Assembly (NCBI RefSeq): GCF_024343735.1
Contig: NZ_RJUE01000053.1
Location: 62,001 to 126,000, forward strand
DNA length: 64,000 nt
Direction of reading: 5' to 3'
Source: Lacihabitans sp. CCS-44
GTDB taxonomy: Bacteria > Bacteroidota > Bacteroidia > Cytophagales > Spirosomataceae
The notes under the pieces were generated by a model. The model did not search any database. It was not told where the DNA came from and saw only the letters and a program-made list of their open reading frames with translations. A program made the translations under genes and the position numbers. Numbering within the stretch: position 1 is the first letter of the stretch; the number at the start of each line of letters is the position of its first letter. Positions 15,520-23,232 of the stretch are shown here, piece after piece.

Positions 15520-17241
15520 ATGAGCAACAGAATATTAGAGCGTAGAAAAAGACAATTTTTAGGGGAAGATTTTAAATTGGAATCGTGGGATTTGGTAAAA
15601 CCATTTTATGAAAACCTCAAAACCAGAGAAATAAATTCTAAGGAAGAATTTGTAAAATGGCTGAGAGACAGAAGTGAATTAGAGTCATATTTATCTGAAA
15701 ATATGGCTTGGCGTTATATTAAAATGACCTGTGATACTTCAGATCAGGAAAATCAGAAAGCATACCAGTTTTTTGTAGAGGAAATTTCGCCCAATACTGC
15801 AGTTTATTCAGATGAACTGAATAAAAAGTCATTGGCTCTGGCCGAAAGATACAATTTATCGGGTGAAGGATACGATATAATGTTGCGTGGCTTGAGAAAG
15901 TCTGTTGAGATTTTCAGAGAAGCCAATATTGAATTAGACACTAAAATCCAGCTAAAACAAACCGAATATCAGGGAATTACAGGAGGCATGACCGTTGAGA
16001 TTGATGGAGAAGAAGTGACCATGCCCAAAGCCGGAACGTTTTTGCAGGCTGTAAAACGTAGCACTAGAGCGGAAGCTTGGTTGAAAATATCCGAAAGGCG
16101 ATACAGTGAAAAAGACAAATTAGACGTGATATTTAACGAATTGAGAGATTTGCGTCATCAAGAAGCTCTCAATGCTGACTTTAAAAACTTCAGAGATTAC
16201 ATGTTTGCGGCCATGGGTAGGTTTGATTACACACCTGCCGATTGCTTTGCTTTTCATGAGGCAGTGGCCGAAACTGTAGTGCCGATAGTTAATGAAATGA
16301 CAACAGAACGCAAAGAAAAGCTTGGACTTGGAGAGCTAAAACCGTGGGATTTGAAAGTGGATGCCGAAGGCAGATCGGCTCTTAAGCCGTTTCAAAACGG
16401 AAAAGAGCTGTTGGACAAAACCGAAGTTTGTTTTGAAAAAATTGACCTTAAACTTTCGGAATACATCAAAATCATGCGTGAAATGGGGCATTTTGATGTA
16501 GAATCTCGCAAAGGAAAAGCTCCGGGCGGTTATAATTATCCCTTGGAAGAGATTGGAGTTCCTTTTATATTCATGAATGCTACAGATAGTGTGAGGGATT
16601 TAGTGACGATGGTACACGAAGGCGGTCATGCGATTCATTCCTTTGAGGTGAGAAACCTACCTATCAACGCATTCCGAAATCCAACCATGGAAGTAGCCGA
16701 GCTGGCTTCTATGAGTATGGAACTGATATCGATGGAGCATTGGGATACGTTTTTCGAAAATGAAAAAGACCTGAAAAGAGCCAAAATAGAGCATCTCGAA
16801 GATATTTTGGCTGCATTGCCTTGGATAGCGACGGTGGACAAATTTCAACATTGGATTTACGAAAACCCGACACACACCGAGGACGAAAGAAAGTCTGCTT
16901 GGATGCAAATAAACGGAGCGTTTTCAGATACTGTTACCGATTGGTCTGGTTTTGAGCATTTCAGGGAATATTCGTGGCAACGCCAACTGCACATTTATGA
17001 GGTGCCATTTTATTATATAGAATACGGTATGGCTCAGCTAGGTGCCATTAGTGTTTGGAGAAATTACAAAAAAGACCCAAAAGCTGGACTAGATGGCTAT
17101 TTGGCTGCTCTAAAATTGGGTTATACCAAAACTATCAAAGAAATATACGAAGCCGCAGGCATCAAATTCGACTTCTCGAAAGCTTATATAGCTGAACTCA
17201 TGGATTTTGTGAAAGGTGAATTGGCTGCTTTGAAGGCTTGA
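15520..17241 (+). CDS. M3 family oligoendopeptidase
   Basis: The 573-residue protein has the zinc metallopeptidase motif HEGGH (His366-Glu367-His370) in TMVHEGGHAIHSFE. The downstream glutamate lies in MEVAELASMSMELI, in the M3 arrangement. Length and the ending (YYIEYGMAQLGAISVW, then GYTKTIKEIYEAAGI) fit the M3B oligoendopeptidase group, cytoplasmic enzymes that degrade short peptides. No signal peptide is present. ATG 15520 is used rather than the adjacent TTG at 15517. A -7-like TAAATTTG sits at 15494. Confidence 0.92.
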   Translation: MSNRILERRKRQFLGEDFKLESWDLVKPFYENLKTREINSKEEFVKWLRDRSELESYLSENMAWRYIKMTCDTSDQENQKAYQFFVEEISPNTAVYSDELNKKSLALAERYNLSGEGYDIMLRGLRKSVEIFREANIELDTKIQLKQTEYQGITGGMTVEIDGEEVTMPKAGTFLQAVKRSTRAEAWLKISERRYSEKDKLDVIFNELRDLRHQEALNADFKNFRDYMFAAMGRFDYTPADCFAFHEAVAETVVPIVNEMTTERKEKLGLGELKPWDLKVDAEGRSALKPFQNGKELLDKTEVCFEKIDLKLSEYIKIMREMGHFDVESRKGKAPGGYNYPLEEIGVPFIFMNATDSVRDLVTMVHEGGHAIHSFEVRNLPINAFRNPTMEVAELASMSMELISMEHWDTFFENEKDLKRAKIEHLEDILAALPWIATVDKFQHWIYENPTHTEDERKSAWMQINGAFSDTVTDWSGFEHFREYSWQRQLHIYEVPFYYIEYGMAQLGAISVWRNYKKDPKAGLDGYLAALKLGYTKTIKEIYEAAGIKFDFSKAYIAELMDFVKGELAALKA

Positions 17242-17247
17242 GTGAAC

Positions 17248-17287
17248 AAAGAAGTATCTCAACCTTGATAGAGTGAGATACTTCTTT
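17248..17287. terminator. Bidirectional terminator between the M3 peptidase and lipoprotein genes
   Basis: A 14-bp perfect stem (AAAGAAGTATCTCA with TGAGATACTTCTTT) and a 12-nt loop lie in the convergent gap, with A- and T-rich flanks usable from both sides. Confidence 0.8.
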
Positions 17288-17302
17288 AAAAATTCATTTT
17301 TT

Positions 17303-17803
17303 TTATTTTGACAAATCAACCACAGAACTTTCGGTCAATTTGAGTGTGTTCATCACATTCTGTAAATTATTTTTATCCACCATACTGGCAAATTTTCCCG
17401 GAACAATTACCACCCTGAAAGTCTTGCCCAATCTCCAAGAATTATTCAGTCTCATTCTATCAAAATTGGCATCAAGAAATATACTAAAGTCTACTTTTGT
17501 AAAGTCAAAATTATACTGATGAATGCCATTGTCAGAGGTATAAATTTGCGGAAGCGGTTTCCAGATATCGGCTCCATTTTTGTCTAAACCAACAAATTCA
17601 TACACCAAAAGCACGTCAGAATCAAAAATAACTGGATTGAGATTATAGTAATTTCGGAAGCTGTTAGCCGGCGTAAAATCGGCTTTTACTTCAAAAACTT
17701 CAGCTAGAAGTTCGTTAGTAATAGGTTGAGGGTTTTCGTTAACAGTACAAGACTGAAACAATCCAGTTGAGAGCAGCAGTCCTAAAATTAATAGCTTTTT
17801 CAT
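17303..17803 (-). CDS. Hypothetical lipoprotein
   Basis: This 166-residue protein has a clear lipoprotein signal (LLILGLLLSTGLFQSC, Cys19), so it is exported and lipidated. The mature part is mixed alpha/beta with YEFVGLDKNGADIWKPLPQ and FRVVIVPGKF, but I recognise no family. Similar small lipoproteins with a 'VYEF...IWKPLPQIY' core occur in Bacteroidota as uncharacterised proteins; this is a recollection, not a search result. It is transcribed alone. Confidence 0.75.
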   Translation of the reverse strand: MKKLLILGLLLSTGLFQSCTVNENPQPITNELLAEVFEVKADFTPANSFRNYYNLNPVIFDSDVLLVYEFVGLDKNGADIWKPLPQIYTSDNGIHQYNFDFTKVDFSIFLDANFDRMRLNNSWRLGKTFRVVIVPGKFASMVDKNNLQNVMNTLKLTESSVVDLSK

Positions 17804-17961
17804 GATCGTAATTATTAAATGTTAAAATTCTATTTTTGAGATTTATCACTTAGATGCATGAAAAGCCACCTTGGTTTGCACAAAAATTAGGAACGCCTTT
17901 AAACTTTTTATAAAAGGCTTAGAATCAGTGTTAAGGAAAATGTTAATAGCGAAAAACAACT

Positions 17962-18450
17962 TCAAATTTTAGTTCCCAAAGCCTTTAAGAGTTTCTCTAG
18001 CCAAATTTTATCTACTTCCGAAAAGTCATTCAAAAGATCAGAATCTACGTCCAAAACACCACAAATTTCTCCTTTAGGATTGAACATTGGAACTACAATC
18101 TCTGATTTTGAGGCCGAACTACAGGCAATATGACCAGGAAACTCATCTACGTTTGGTACAATTACGGTTTGCTTAGAGGAAAAACTGTGACCACATACGC
18201 CTCTGTCATAACGAATACGTGTGCAGGCAATAGGTCCTTGAAATGGTCCAAGAAGTAATTCTCCAGCCTGATTATCCATGTAAAAACCCACCCAGTAAAA
18301 TCCGAAAGCCTGTTTTAAGGCCGCCGAAATATTGGCTAAATTGGCGATTAAGTCTGTTTCTGAAGATATTAGTGCCTCTATTTGCGGAATAACCACCTCA
18401 TAAATTTTGGCTCTTTCAGTAGTTTCTGGAATGTATAAATTCTCTGCCAT
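17962..18450 (-). CDS. msrC: Free methionine-(R)-sulfoxide reductase (GAF domain)
   Basis: The 162-residue GAF-domain protein contains the fRMsr signature: LGPFQGPIACTRI (Cys76), DRGVCG (Cys86) and FPGHIACSSASKSEIVVP (Cys110), ending in GVLDVDSDLLNDF. The three cysteines are those used for catalysis and disulfide recycling in E. coli YebR and yeast fRMsr. It reduces free oxidised methionine in the cytoplasm using thioredoxin. It is divergent from the PfkB kinase gene. Confidence 0.93.
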   Translation of the reverse strand: MAENLYIPETTERAKIYEVVIPQIEALISSETDLIANLANISAALKQAFGFYWVGFYMDNQAGELLLGPFQGPIACTRIRYDRGVCGHSFSSKQTVIVPNVDEFPGHIACSSASKSEIVVPMFNPKGEICGVLDVDSDLLNDFSEVDKIWLEKLLKALGTKI

Positions 18451-18544
18451 TAGAAGTTTTGTTTCAAAATGCTTAACAAAAATCCGCTTTTAAAGTTTGT
18501 TTTGGTCAGAAATTTCCCAATTTTTGTTTTCAAATACAAAACCT

Positions 18545-19480
18545 ATGAACAAAAGAGAATACGGCTTAGTTGCGGTGGGTGAGCTACTAGGTGATTTTAT
18601 CGGAACCGAAATAAGCACCAATCTTTACGATACCCAAAAATTTGAAAGATTCCAAGGCGGTAGCCCGGCCAATTTGGCTTCCAACATGGCTCGACTGGGA
18701 TTTAAAACGGCCATAATAAGTGCAGTAGGGACCGATAATCTGGGAAAATATCTGGTAGAAAAAGTAACCGAGGCAGGAGTAGATACAAGTTTGGTCATCT
18801 ATGACAAAACCGAACCTAGTAGCATAGTTTTGGTATCGAGAACCACAGGGACGCCTGATTTTATACCCTACCGCACAGCCGATCGGATGATAAACCCTGA
18901 AAATATTCCTGACGAATTACTTCAGAAATGCTCGGTTTTTCATACCACTTGCTGGCCTTTGAGTAAGCAGCCTTCACAAGCTTCGGTTTTAGATGCCGCC
19001 AAAAGAGCAAAAAAGGCAGGCTGCGTGTTGAGTGCAGATTTGAACTATGCCGAGAGAGTTTGGCCCGATAGAAAAGAAGCCCACGCCGTCATAAAAGATT
19101 TTCTATCAAACGGAGCCTTAATAAAACTAAGTGAAGACGACGCCGAACGCTTTTATGGACGTGTGGTAGAAATGAAAGAGGTATTCAAAGATTTTCACAG
19201 TTGGGGAGCCTCACTTATTTGCTATACTTTAGGAGGTAAAGGAAGTGTAGTTTCTGACGGTAAAGAATTGGTTTTCAAGAAACCTGAAGCCATAAATGTT
19301 GTGGATGCTACGGGTGCAGGCGACTCGTTTTGGTCTGGTTTTTTGGCGGCTTATCTTTCAGGAAAGAATTCAAAAGAATGTGCTCAAGCAGGTGCCAATA
19401 TGGCCAAAATAAAATTGACCACCATTGGGCCAATTAAACATGAGGTGAAGTTGGAGAGTCTGTTTTCAATTAAGATATAA
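18545..19480 (+). CDS. PfkB family carbohydrate kinase (fructokinase-like)
   Basis: This is a ribokinase-fold kinase of 311 residues from ATG 18545, chosen because the longer version (18497) adds 16 residues lacking family similarity. The N-terminal substrate lid region has FQGGSPANLASNMARLGF. The C-terminal ATP/anion-hole motif VVDATGAGDSFWSGFLAAY carries the catalytic Asp of GAGD. The enzyme phosphorylates a sugar, fructose being the likeliest by resemblance, but ribose or another ketose is possible. No sugar transporter lies beside it. The stop is only two bases before repeat copy B. Confidence 0.87.
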   Translation: MNKREYGLVAVGELLGDFIGTEISTNLYDTQKFERFQGGSPANLASNMARLGFKTAIISAVGTDNLGKYLVEKVTEAGVDTSLVIYDKTEPSSIVLVSRTTGTPDFIPYRTADRMINPENIPDELLQKCSVFHTTCWPLSKQPSQASVLDAAKRAKKAGCVLSADLNYAERVWPDRKEAHAVIKDFLSNGALIKLSEDDAERFYGRVVEMKEVFKDFHSWGASLICYTLGGKGSVVSDGKELVFKKPEAINVVDATGAGDSFWSGFLAAYLSGKNSKECAQAGANMAKIKLTTIGPIKHEVKLESLFSIKI

Positions 19481-19482
19481 CA

Positions 19483-19515
19483 ACAGTTGACAACTTTTAA
19501 AAAGTTGTCAACTGT
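19483..19515. repeat. Palindromic dispersed repeat, copy B, beside the RAYT gene
   Basis: A 15-bp perfect inverted repeat (arm ACAGTTGACAACTTT, loop TAA) lies 2 bases after the sugar kinase stop and 26 bases before the RAYT start. Its sequence is identical to copy A except for the loop. Confidence 0.92.
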
Positions 19516-19541
19516 ATGCTAAACAATAAACTTAATCCTCA

Positions 19542-20204
19542 ATGGCAAAAACCGAACACTATTTTACACAATTCGAAAGCAATGCATTTTATCATGTTTA
19601 CAACCGTACAGTTGATAAAAGTAAGCTTTTTGCTAACCATGGGAACTACCTGTATTTTCTGAAAAAACTTGATGAATATCTTACTGACTTTGTCGAAATC
19701 TATTCTTATTGTCTTTTGGGCAACCATTTTCATTTGATGATCAGAGTTTTACCAGAAAAAACAATAAAAGAGAATTTATTAAAATATCAAACAGCAAATC
19801 CAGACCGAATTTTAAGCTCTTCTAAAACCAAGATTTCAGAAAAATCTGTAAGTGAAATAATAAGTCACCAATTTAAAAAATTCTTCCAAGCGTATGCTAT
19901 GGCTTATAATAAACAGCAAAATAGAGTGGGAACACTGTTTCAAACTCCTTTTAAAAGAGCTTTGGTAGAAAAAACCGAATATTTCAAATCGTTGGTTTAC
20001 TACATTCATGCCAATCCCAAACTCCATGGATTAACCAAAGATTTTACCACCTATGAATGGAGTTCGTATCGAAGAATATTGATAGAAACCAATTCAAAAC
20101 TTAAAAAAACAGAACTGTTAGAATGGTTTGGAGGGAGAGATGGTTTCCTTGAATATCATGGTTCAGAAAAGGATTTTAAAAACGAAAAGGATATAGAAGA
20201 TTAG
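19542..20204 (+). CDS. REP-associated tyrosine transposase (RAYT, Y1_Tnp family)
   Basis: The 220-residue protein is an HUH single-strand nuclease of the IS200-like/RAYT family. It starts with the typical FYHVYNRTVDKSKLF and has the metal-binding HUH motif His62-Phe-His64 in CLLGNHFHLMIRV. The catalytic tyrosine lies in FFQAYAMAYNKQQNRVGTLF (Tyr118 or Tyr122), and the C-terminal FKSLVYYIHANPKLHGL region follows. RAYTs are usually single-copy, immobile, and cut REP-type hairpins. Here a 33-nt palindrome lies just upstream and three more copies lie within the window. No flanking terminal repeats of a classical insertion sequence were found. Confidence 0.92.
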   Translation: MAKTEHYFTQFESNAFYHVYNRTVDKSKLFANHGNYLYFLKKLDEYLTDFVEIYSYCLLGNHFHLMIRVLPEKTIKENLLKYQTANPDRILSSSKTKISEKSVSEIISHQFKKFFQAYAMAYNKQQNRVGTLFQTPFKRALVEKTEYFKSLVYYIHANPKLHGLTKDFTTYEWSSYRRILIETNSKLKKTELLEWFGGRDGFLEYHGSEKDFKNEKDIED

Positions 20205-20344
20205 TTTTCATACCCAAAAAACGAATATTCAATGTGCTATATATTAAATCCTATTCTTAGTATTTCTAGCAAAACCACACTTATTTGTCGCTAAATACCC
20301 ATATTCTGTCATAAATCCATCCCACAATTTGCTCATAACTCCCC

Positions 20345-20352
20345 TAATTTTG
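20345..20352 (+). promoter_or_regulatory. Probable -7 box of the GyrI-like/DoxX operon
   Basis: TAATTTTG fits TAnnTTTG and lies 21 bases before ATG 20374. This argues against a longer in-frame start at 20329. No -33 box at the usual distance. Confidence 0.4.
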
Positions 20353-20373
20353 ACAAAATTTAATTTGAGATAT

Positions 20374-20778
20374 ATGGAAGACTACATTTTTGAAAATAAC
20401 ATACTTTTTGCTTGTAAAAGAGCCAGCAAGTTCCCCGAAGGAGTTCAAGAAGCATTTGAAGCATTACATGCGGATATCCCTTTTTCGACAGACCGAAAAT
20501 TCATGAGTATGTCGTGGATGAATGAGTCCGGCGGAATAGTTTATCTTGCCGGAGCAGAGTTGCTCGACGGAGAATCTTTTCCTAATCTCGAAATTTTTCA
20601 TTTCAAAAAAGCGAAATATCGAGGTACTGCTATCGAAGATTTCATGAAAGATATACCGAAAATCGGTCAACTTTTTCAAACCTTATGGAGAGATCCCGAA
20701 ATAGACCCCGATGGATATTGTGTAGAATGGTATTTTAATGAATCAGACGTGAAGTGTTTCGTGAAATTAAAAGATTGA
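20374..20778 (+). CDS. GyrI-like / effector-binding domain protein (tentative)
   Basis: The 134-residue cytoplasmic protein has features of the GyrI-like small-molecule-binding fold: an early helix FPEGVQEAFEALHADI, a central strand GGIVYLAGAELLDG, the helix FMKDIPKIGQLFQTLW, and the ending DGYCVEWYFNESDVKCFVKL. Such domains are free-standing or attached to AraC/MerR regulators and bind drugs or other ligands. No DNA-binding domain is present. It precedes two DoxX-like membrane proteins by 49 bases and may be in one operon. The family call is tentative. Confidence 0.5.
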   Translation: MEDYIFENNILFACKRASKFPEGVQEAFEALHADIPFSTDRKFMSMSWMNESGGIVYLAGAELLDGESFPNLEIFHFKKAKYRGTAIEDFMKDIPKIGQLFQTLWRDPEIDPDGYCVEWYFNESDVKCFVKLKD

Positions 20779-20827
20779 ACTCATTTGAAAAATTTTGAGT
20801 TTAAAAAATCATAAACCCTATATAAAT

Positions 20828-21196
20828 ATGAAAAAAGACAAAATCATTTATTGGATTTCTACGGGATTCATTTTTTTGTTTGAAGGAGTTATGCCTGCAC
20901 TCACTTCTCAAACTGAACTTGCTAAAGAAGGTATTGCACATTTAGGTTATCGACCTTATTTTGGAGTAATGCTCGTAATCTTTAAAGTTTTAGGTGCTTT
21001 GGCCCTAATTCTGCCCCAAGTTCCGGCAAAAGTTAAAGAATGGGCTTATGCGGGATTTGGGATTGTATTTATAGCTGCATTTGTAGGTCATGCCTCAATT
21101 GACGGACTAAACGGCATGTCATTTTTCCCCTTGGTTGTTTTCGGGATAATGATTGTTTCTTACATTTATTATCACAAATTGAGAAACCAAAACTAG
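20828..21196 (+). CDS. DoxX-like membrane protein (first of a tandem pair)
   Basis: The protein is 122 residues from ATG 20828 (the MKKDKIIYW start is shared with the next gene). Four predicted membrane helices include ISTGFIFLFEGVMPAL, FGVMLVIFKVLGALALILP, WAYAGFGIVFIAAFVGHA and FFPLVVFGIMIVSYIYY. This is the DoxX-like (DoxX_2) four-helix layout with the central 'VFKxLGxLALxxPxxP..KEWAYAGFG' block. The function of the family is unknown; members are linked to redox or quinone-related membrane roles. About half of its residues are shared with the following gene. Confidence 0.82.
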   Translation: MKKDKIIYWISTGFIFLFEGVMPALTSQTELAKEGIAHLGYRPYFGVMLVIFKVLGALALILPQVPAKVKEWAYAGFGIVFIAAFVGHASIDGLNGMSFFPLVVFGIMIVSYIYYHKLRNQN

Positions 21197-21238
21197 CAGA
21201 TTTTATATTTTCTTACAATAATTTAACCCCTTAGCACT

Positions 21239-21604
21239 ATGAAAAAAGACAAGATTATTTATTGGGCAACAACTGCCATTATCGCAGTAATGGTAGGTTT
21301 TATGCCATTGGTTATGTGGAACAATCCTGAAGGCAAAGTAATGATGGAGCACTTGGGCTATCCCGAATATTTTGGTACAATGTTAAATATTTTCAAAATA
21401 TTGGGTGGTGTTGCTCTTTTGGTTCCTCAAATACCTAACAAAATCAAAGAGTGGGCATACGCAGGTTTTGGATTTGACTTCATTGCAGCTTTGGTAAGTT
21501 TGGTGGCAGTTGATGGCATCAAAGTCGAAACAGTTGCAGCACCAGTTGTGTTTTTTGCTATTTTAGCTGTTTCGTATATTTACAAAGGCAAATTGGCAAA
21601 ATAA
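21239..21604 (+). CDS. DoxX-like membrane protein (second of a tandem pair)
   Basis: This 121-residue four-helix protein is a paralogue of the gene 42 bases upstream. Both begin MKKDKIIYW and share a central block of the form IKEWAYAGFGFDFIAALVS. The two probably arose by tandem duplication and may form a heteromer. It has no charged catalytic motif. The gene ends 15 bases before repeat copy C, which separates it from the convergent mazG. Confidence 0.82.
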   Translation: MKKDKIIYWATTAIIAVMVGFMPLVMWNNPEGKVMMEHLGYPEYFGTMLNIFKILGGVALLVPQIPNKIKEWAYAGFGFDFIAALVSLVAVDGIKVETVAAPVVFFAILAVSYIYKGKLAK

Positions 21605-21619
21605 TTCATTTTGAACATT

Positions 21620-21652
21620 ACAGTTGACGACATTTAAGATGTTGTCAACTGT
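21620..21652. repeat. Palindromic dispersed repeat, copy C, with compensatory change
   Basis: The left arm is ACAGTTGACGACATT and the right arm GATGTTGTCAACTGT, with loop TAA. Compared with copies A and B, the pair at stem position 13 is switched T-A to A-T, and two pairs become G-T wobble, so all 15 pairs remain possible in RNA. It lies between convergent genes. Confidence 0.88.
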
Positions 21653-21666
21653 AAATCTATAAACCA

Positions 21667-22482
21667 TCAAATCTTCTTCGCTTCTTCCCAAAAAACGTCC
21701 ATCTCAGCCAAAGTCATATCCGATAGCTTTTTGTTCATTTCTGAGGCCTTGGATTCTAAATATTGGAATCTTTTGATGAATTTCTTATTGGTTCGCTCTA
21801 AGGCGGTTTCAGGGTTAATATCTATAAATCGGGCATAGTTTACAAGTGAAAACAAAACATCTCCAAACTCGGCCTCCGCTTTTTCTTTATCAATGGTTTC
21901 TTGGGTTTCGGCATTGAAATGCTCTTTAAACTCTTCCATTTCTTCCTCTACTTTGGCCCAAACCTGTGATTTTTCTTCCCAATCGAATCCTACACCACGG
22001 GCTTTTTCTTGAATTCTCATGGCTTTTACCAAGGCTGGCAATGATTTTGGAACGCCTCCCAAAACTGACTTATTTCCTTCTTTGAGCTTGAGTTGCTCCC
22101 AGTTCTTCTTTACTTCTTCCTCATCAGCTACCACCACATCACCATAAATATGCGGATGGCGATTGATAAGTTTTTCACAAATGCCGTTCAGTACGTCAGC
22201 TATGTCAAAATCCTCAGTTTCGGAGCCAATTTTGGCATAAAAAACCAAGTGCAGCATAATATCACCCAACTCCTTTTTGATATCCTGAAGGTCGTTTTCA
22301 AGAATGGCATCGGAGAGTTCATAGGTTTCTTCAATGGTCAAATGGCGAAGACTTTCGAGCGTTTGTTTTCGATCCCAAGGGCATTTTTCACGAAGATCGT
22401 CCATGATATCGAGTAGTCGATTAAACGCTAAGAGCTCGTTTGATCTATTTTTTGGGATGATGGGCGGTAGTTTTACTGACAT
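21667..22482 (-). CDS. mazG: Nucleoside triphosphate pyrophosphohydrolase MazG
   Basis: The protein is 271 residues from ATG 22482, which has a purine-rich GGTGGAAA site upstream. It opens with the MazG block LLDIMDDLREKCPWDRKQTL and continues ESLRHLTIEETYELSDAI. The metal-binding ExxE...ExxD pattern (IEETYEL, KKELGDIMLHLVFYAKIG) is present, and a second MazG repeat sits in the C-terminal half (EEEMEEFKEH, AEAEFGDVLFSLVNYARF). It hydrolyses NTPs and (d)NTPs to monophosphates, removing aberrant nucleotides. It starts one base after the stop of the peroxiredoxin-like gene, so the two form an operon. Confidence 0.93.
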   Translation of the reverse strand: MSVKLPPIIPKNRSNELLAFNRLLDIMDDLREKCPWDRKQTLESLRHLTIEETYELSDAILENDLQDIKKELGDIMLHLVFYAKIGSETEDFDIADVLNGICEKLINRHPHIYGDVVVADEEEVKKNWEQLKLKEGNKSVLGGVPKSLPALVKAMRIQEKARGVGFDWEEKSQVWAKVEEEMEEFKEHFNAETQETIDKEKAEAEFGDVLFSLVNYARFIDINPETALERTNKKFIKRFQYLESKASEMNKKLSDMTLAEMDVFWEEAKKI

Positions 22483-22483
22483 A

Positions 22484-23101
22484 TTATTTCCACCTGATGG
22501 CACAGCCAATAGGTTTTGTTTGTTCGGTGATGATGGGTTTGTTTTCGGAAAGACTCTGTAGGGCGTCCTCTAAATAATTTTTAGTGATACCGCTCGGATC
22601 CTGCGGGTTATCGTCTATAGCTCCTGAATATTTAAGAAAATACTTGAAGCCTTCTTTTTTTACTACAAAAGCATGGGGCATCCGTAAAGCTCCAAAAACC
22701 TTAGCAACAGACTGTTTTTCGTCTCTTAAAATCGGAAAAACGAAACCCTTTTCTTTAGCTCTAGCCTGAATATTTTCCAATTTATCTTCCTCATAAGCTT
22801 CTGCGTCGTTGGGATTTATAGCTATTACAGGATACGATTTCAGCGTATATTTTTTGTCGATGGCTATAAGTCTGTCTTCATAACTTTTAGAAAACGGGCA
22901 GTAATTGCTCGTAAAAACAACAATAAAACCTTTGGCTGAAGGAAATGATGAGAAAGAATATAGCTTTCCGTTGATACTTCTAAGTGAAAAATCCTTCACT
23001 TCGTCTCCAATTTTATAAGCAGCTACGGCTGAAACTTTGTTTGCTTTTTCTGTAAAACTCAAAAACAAAATGGAAAGAAGTATTAAAATGCGAAAATGCA
23101 T
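22484..23101 (-). CDS. Exported peroxiredoxin-like thioredoxin-fold protein
   Basis: The 205-residue protein has a signal sequence (ILILLSILFLSFTEKA) and an AhpC/TSA-type redoxin domain: FSLRSINGKLYSF, then VVFTSNYCPFSKSYEDRL with a CPFS active site, and PHAFVVKKEG. It ends with PIGCAIRWK, a second Cys-bearing tail characteristic of the 'PRX_like1' peroxiredoxin subgroup. It probably handles thiol redox chemistry in the periplasm; the exact substrate is unknown. It is the first gene of a two-gene unit with mazG. Confidence 0.82.
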   Translation of the reverse strand: MHFRILILLSILFLSFTEKANKVSAVAAYKIGDEVKDFSLRSINGKLYSFSSFPSAKGFIVVFTSNYCPFSKSYEDRLIAIDKKYTLKSYPVIAINPNDAEAYEEDKLENIQARAKEKGFVFPILRDEKQSVAKVFGALRMPHAFVVKKEGFKYFLKYSGAIDDNPQDPSGITKNYLEDALQSLSENKPIITEQTKPIGCAIRWK

Positions 23102-23232
23102 AATTGGTTTTTTAAAATAAAACGAAGGTTTACAATTAAATGATGCTTCAAATGTTTCATCAAAATTAATATAAAACCAAAGATTTCTTAGATTTGAGAA
23201 TCGAATATTTCCAAAAGCCTTAAATAACGACT

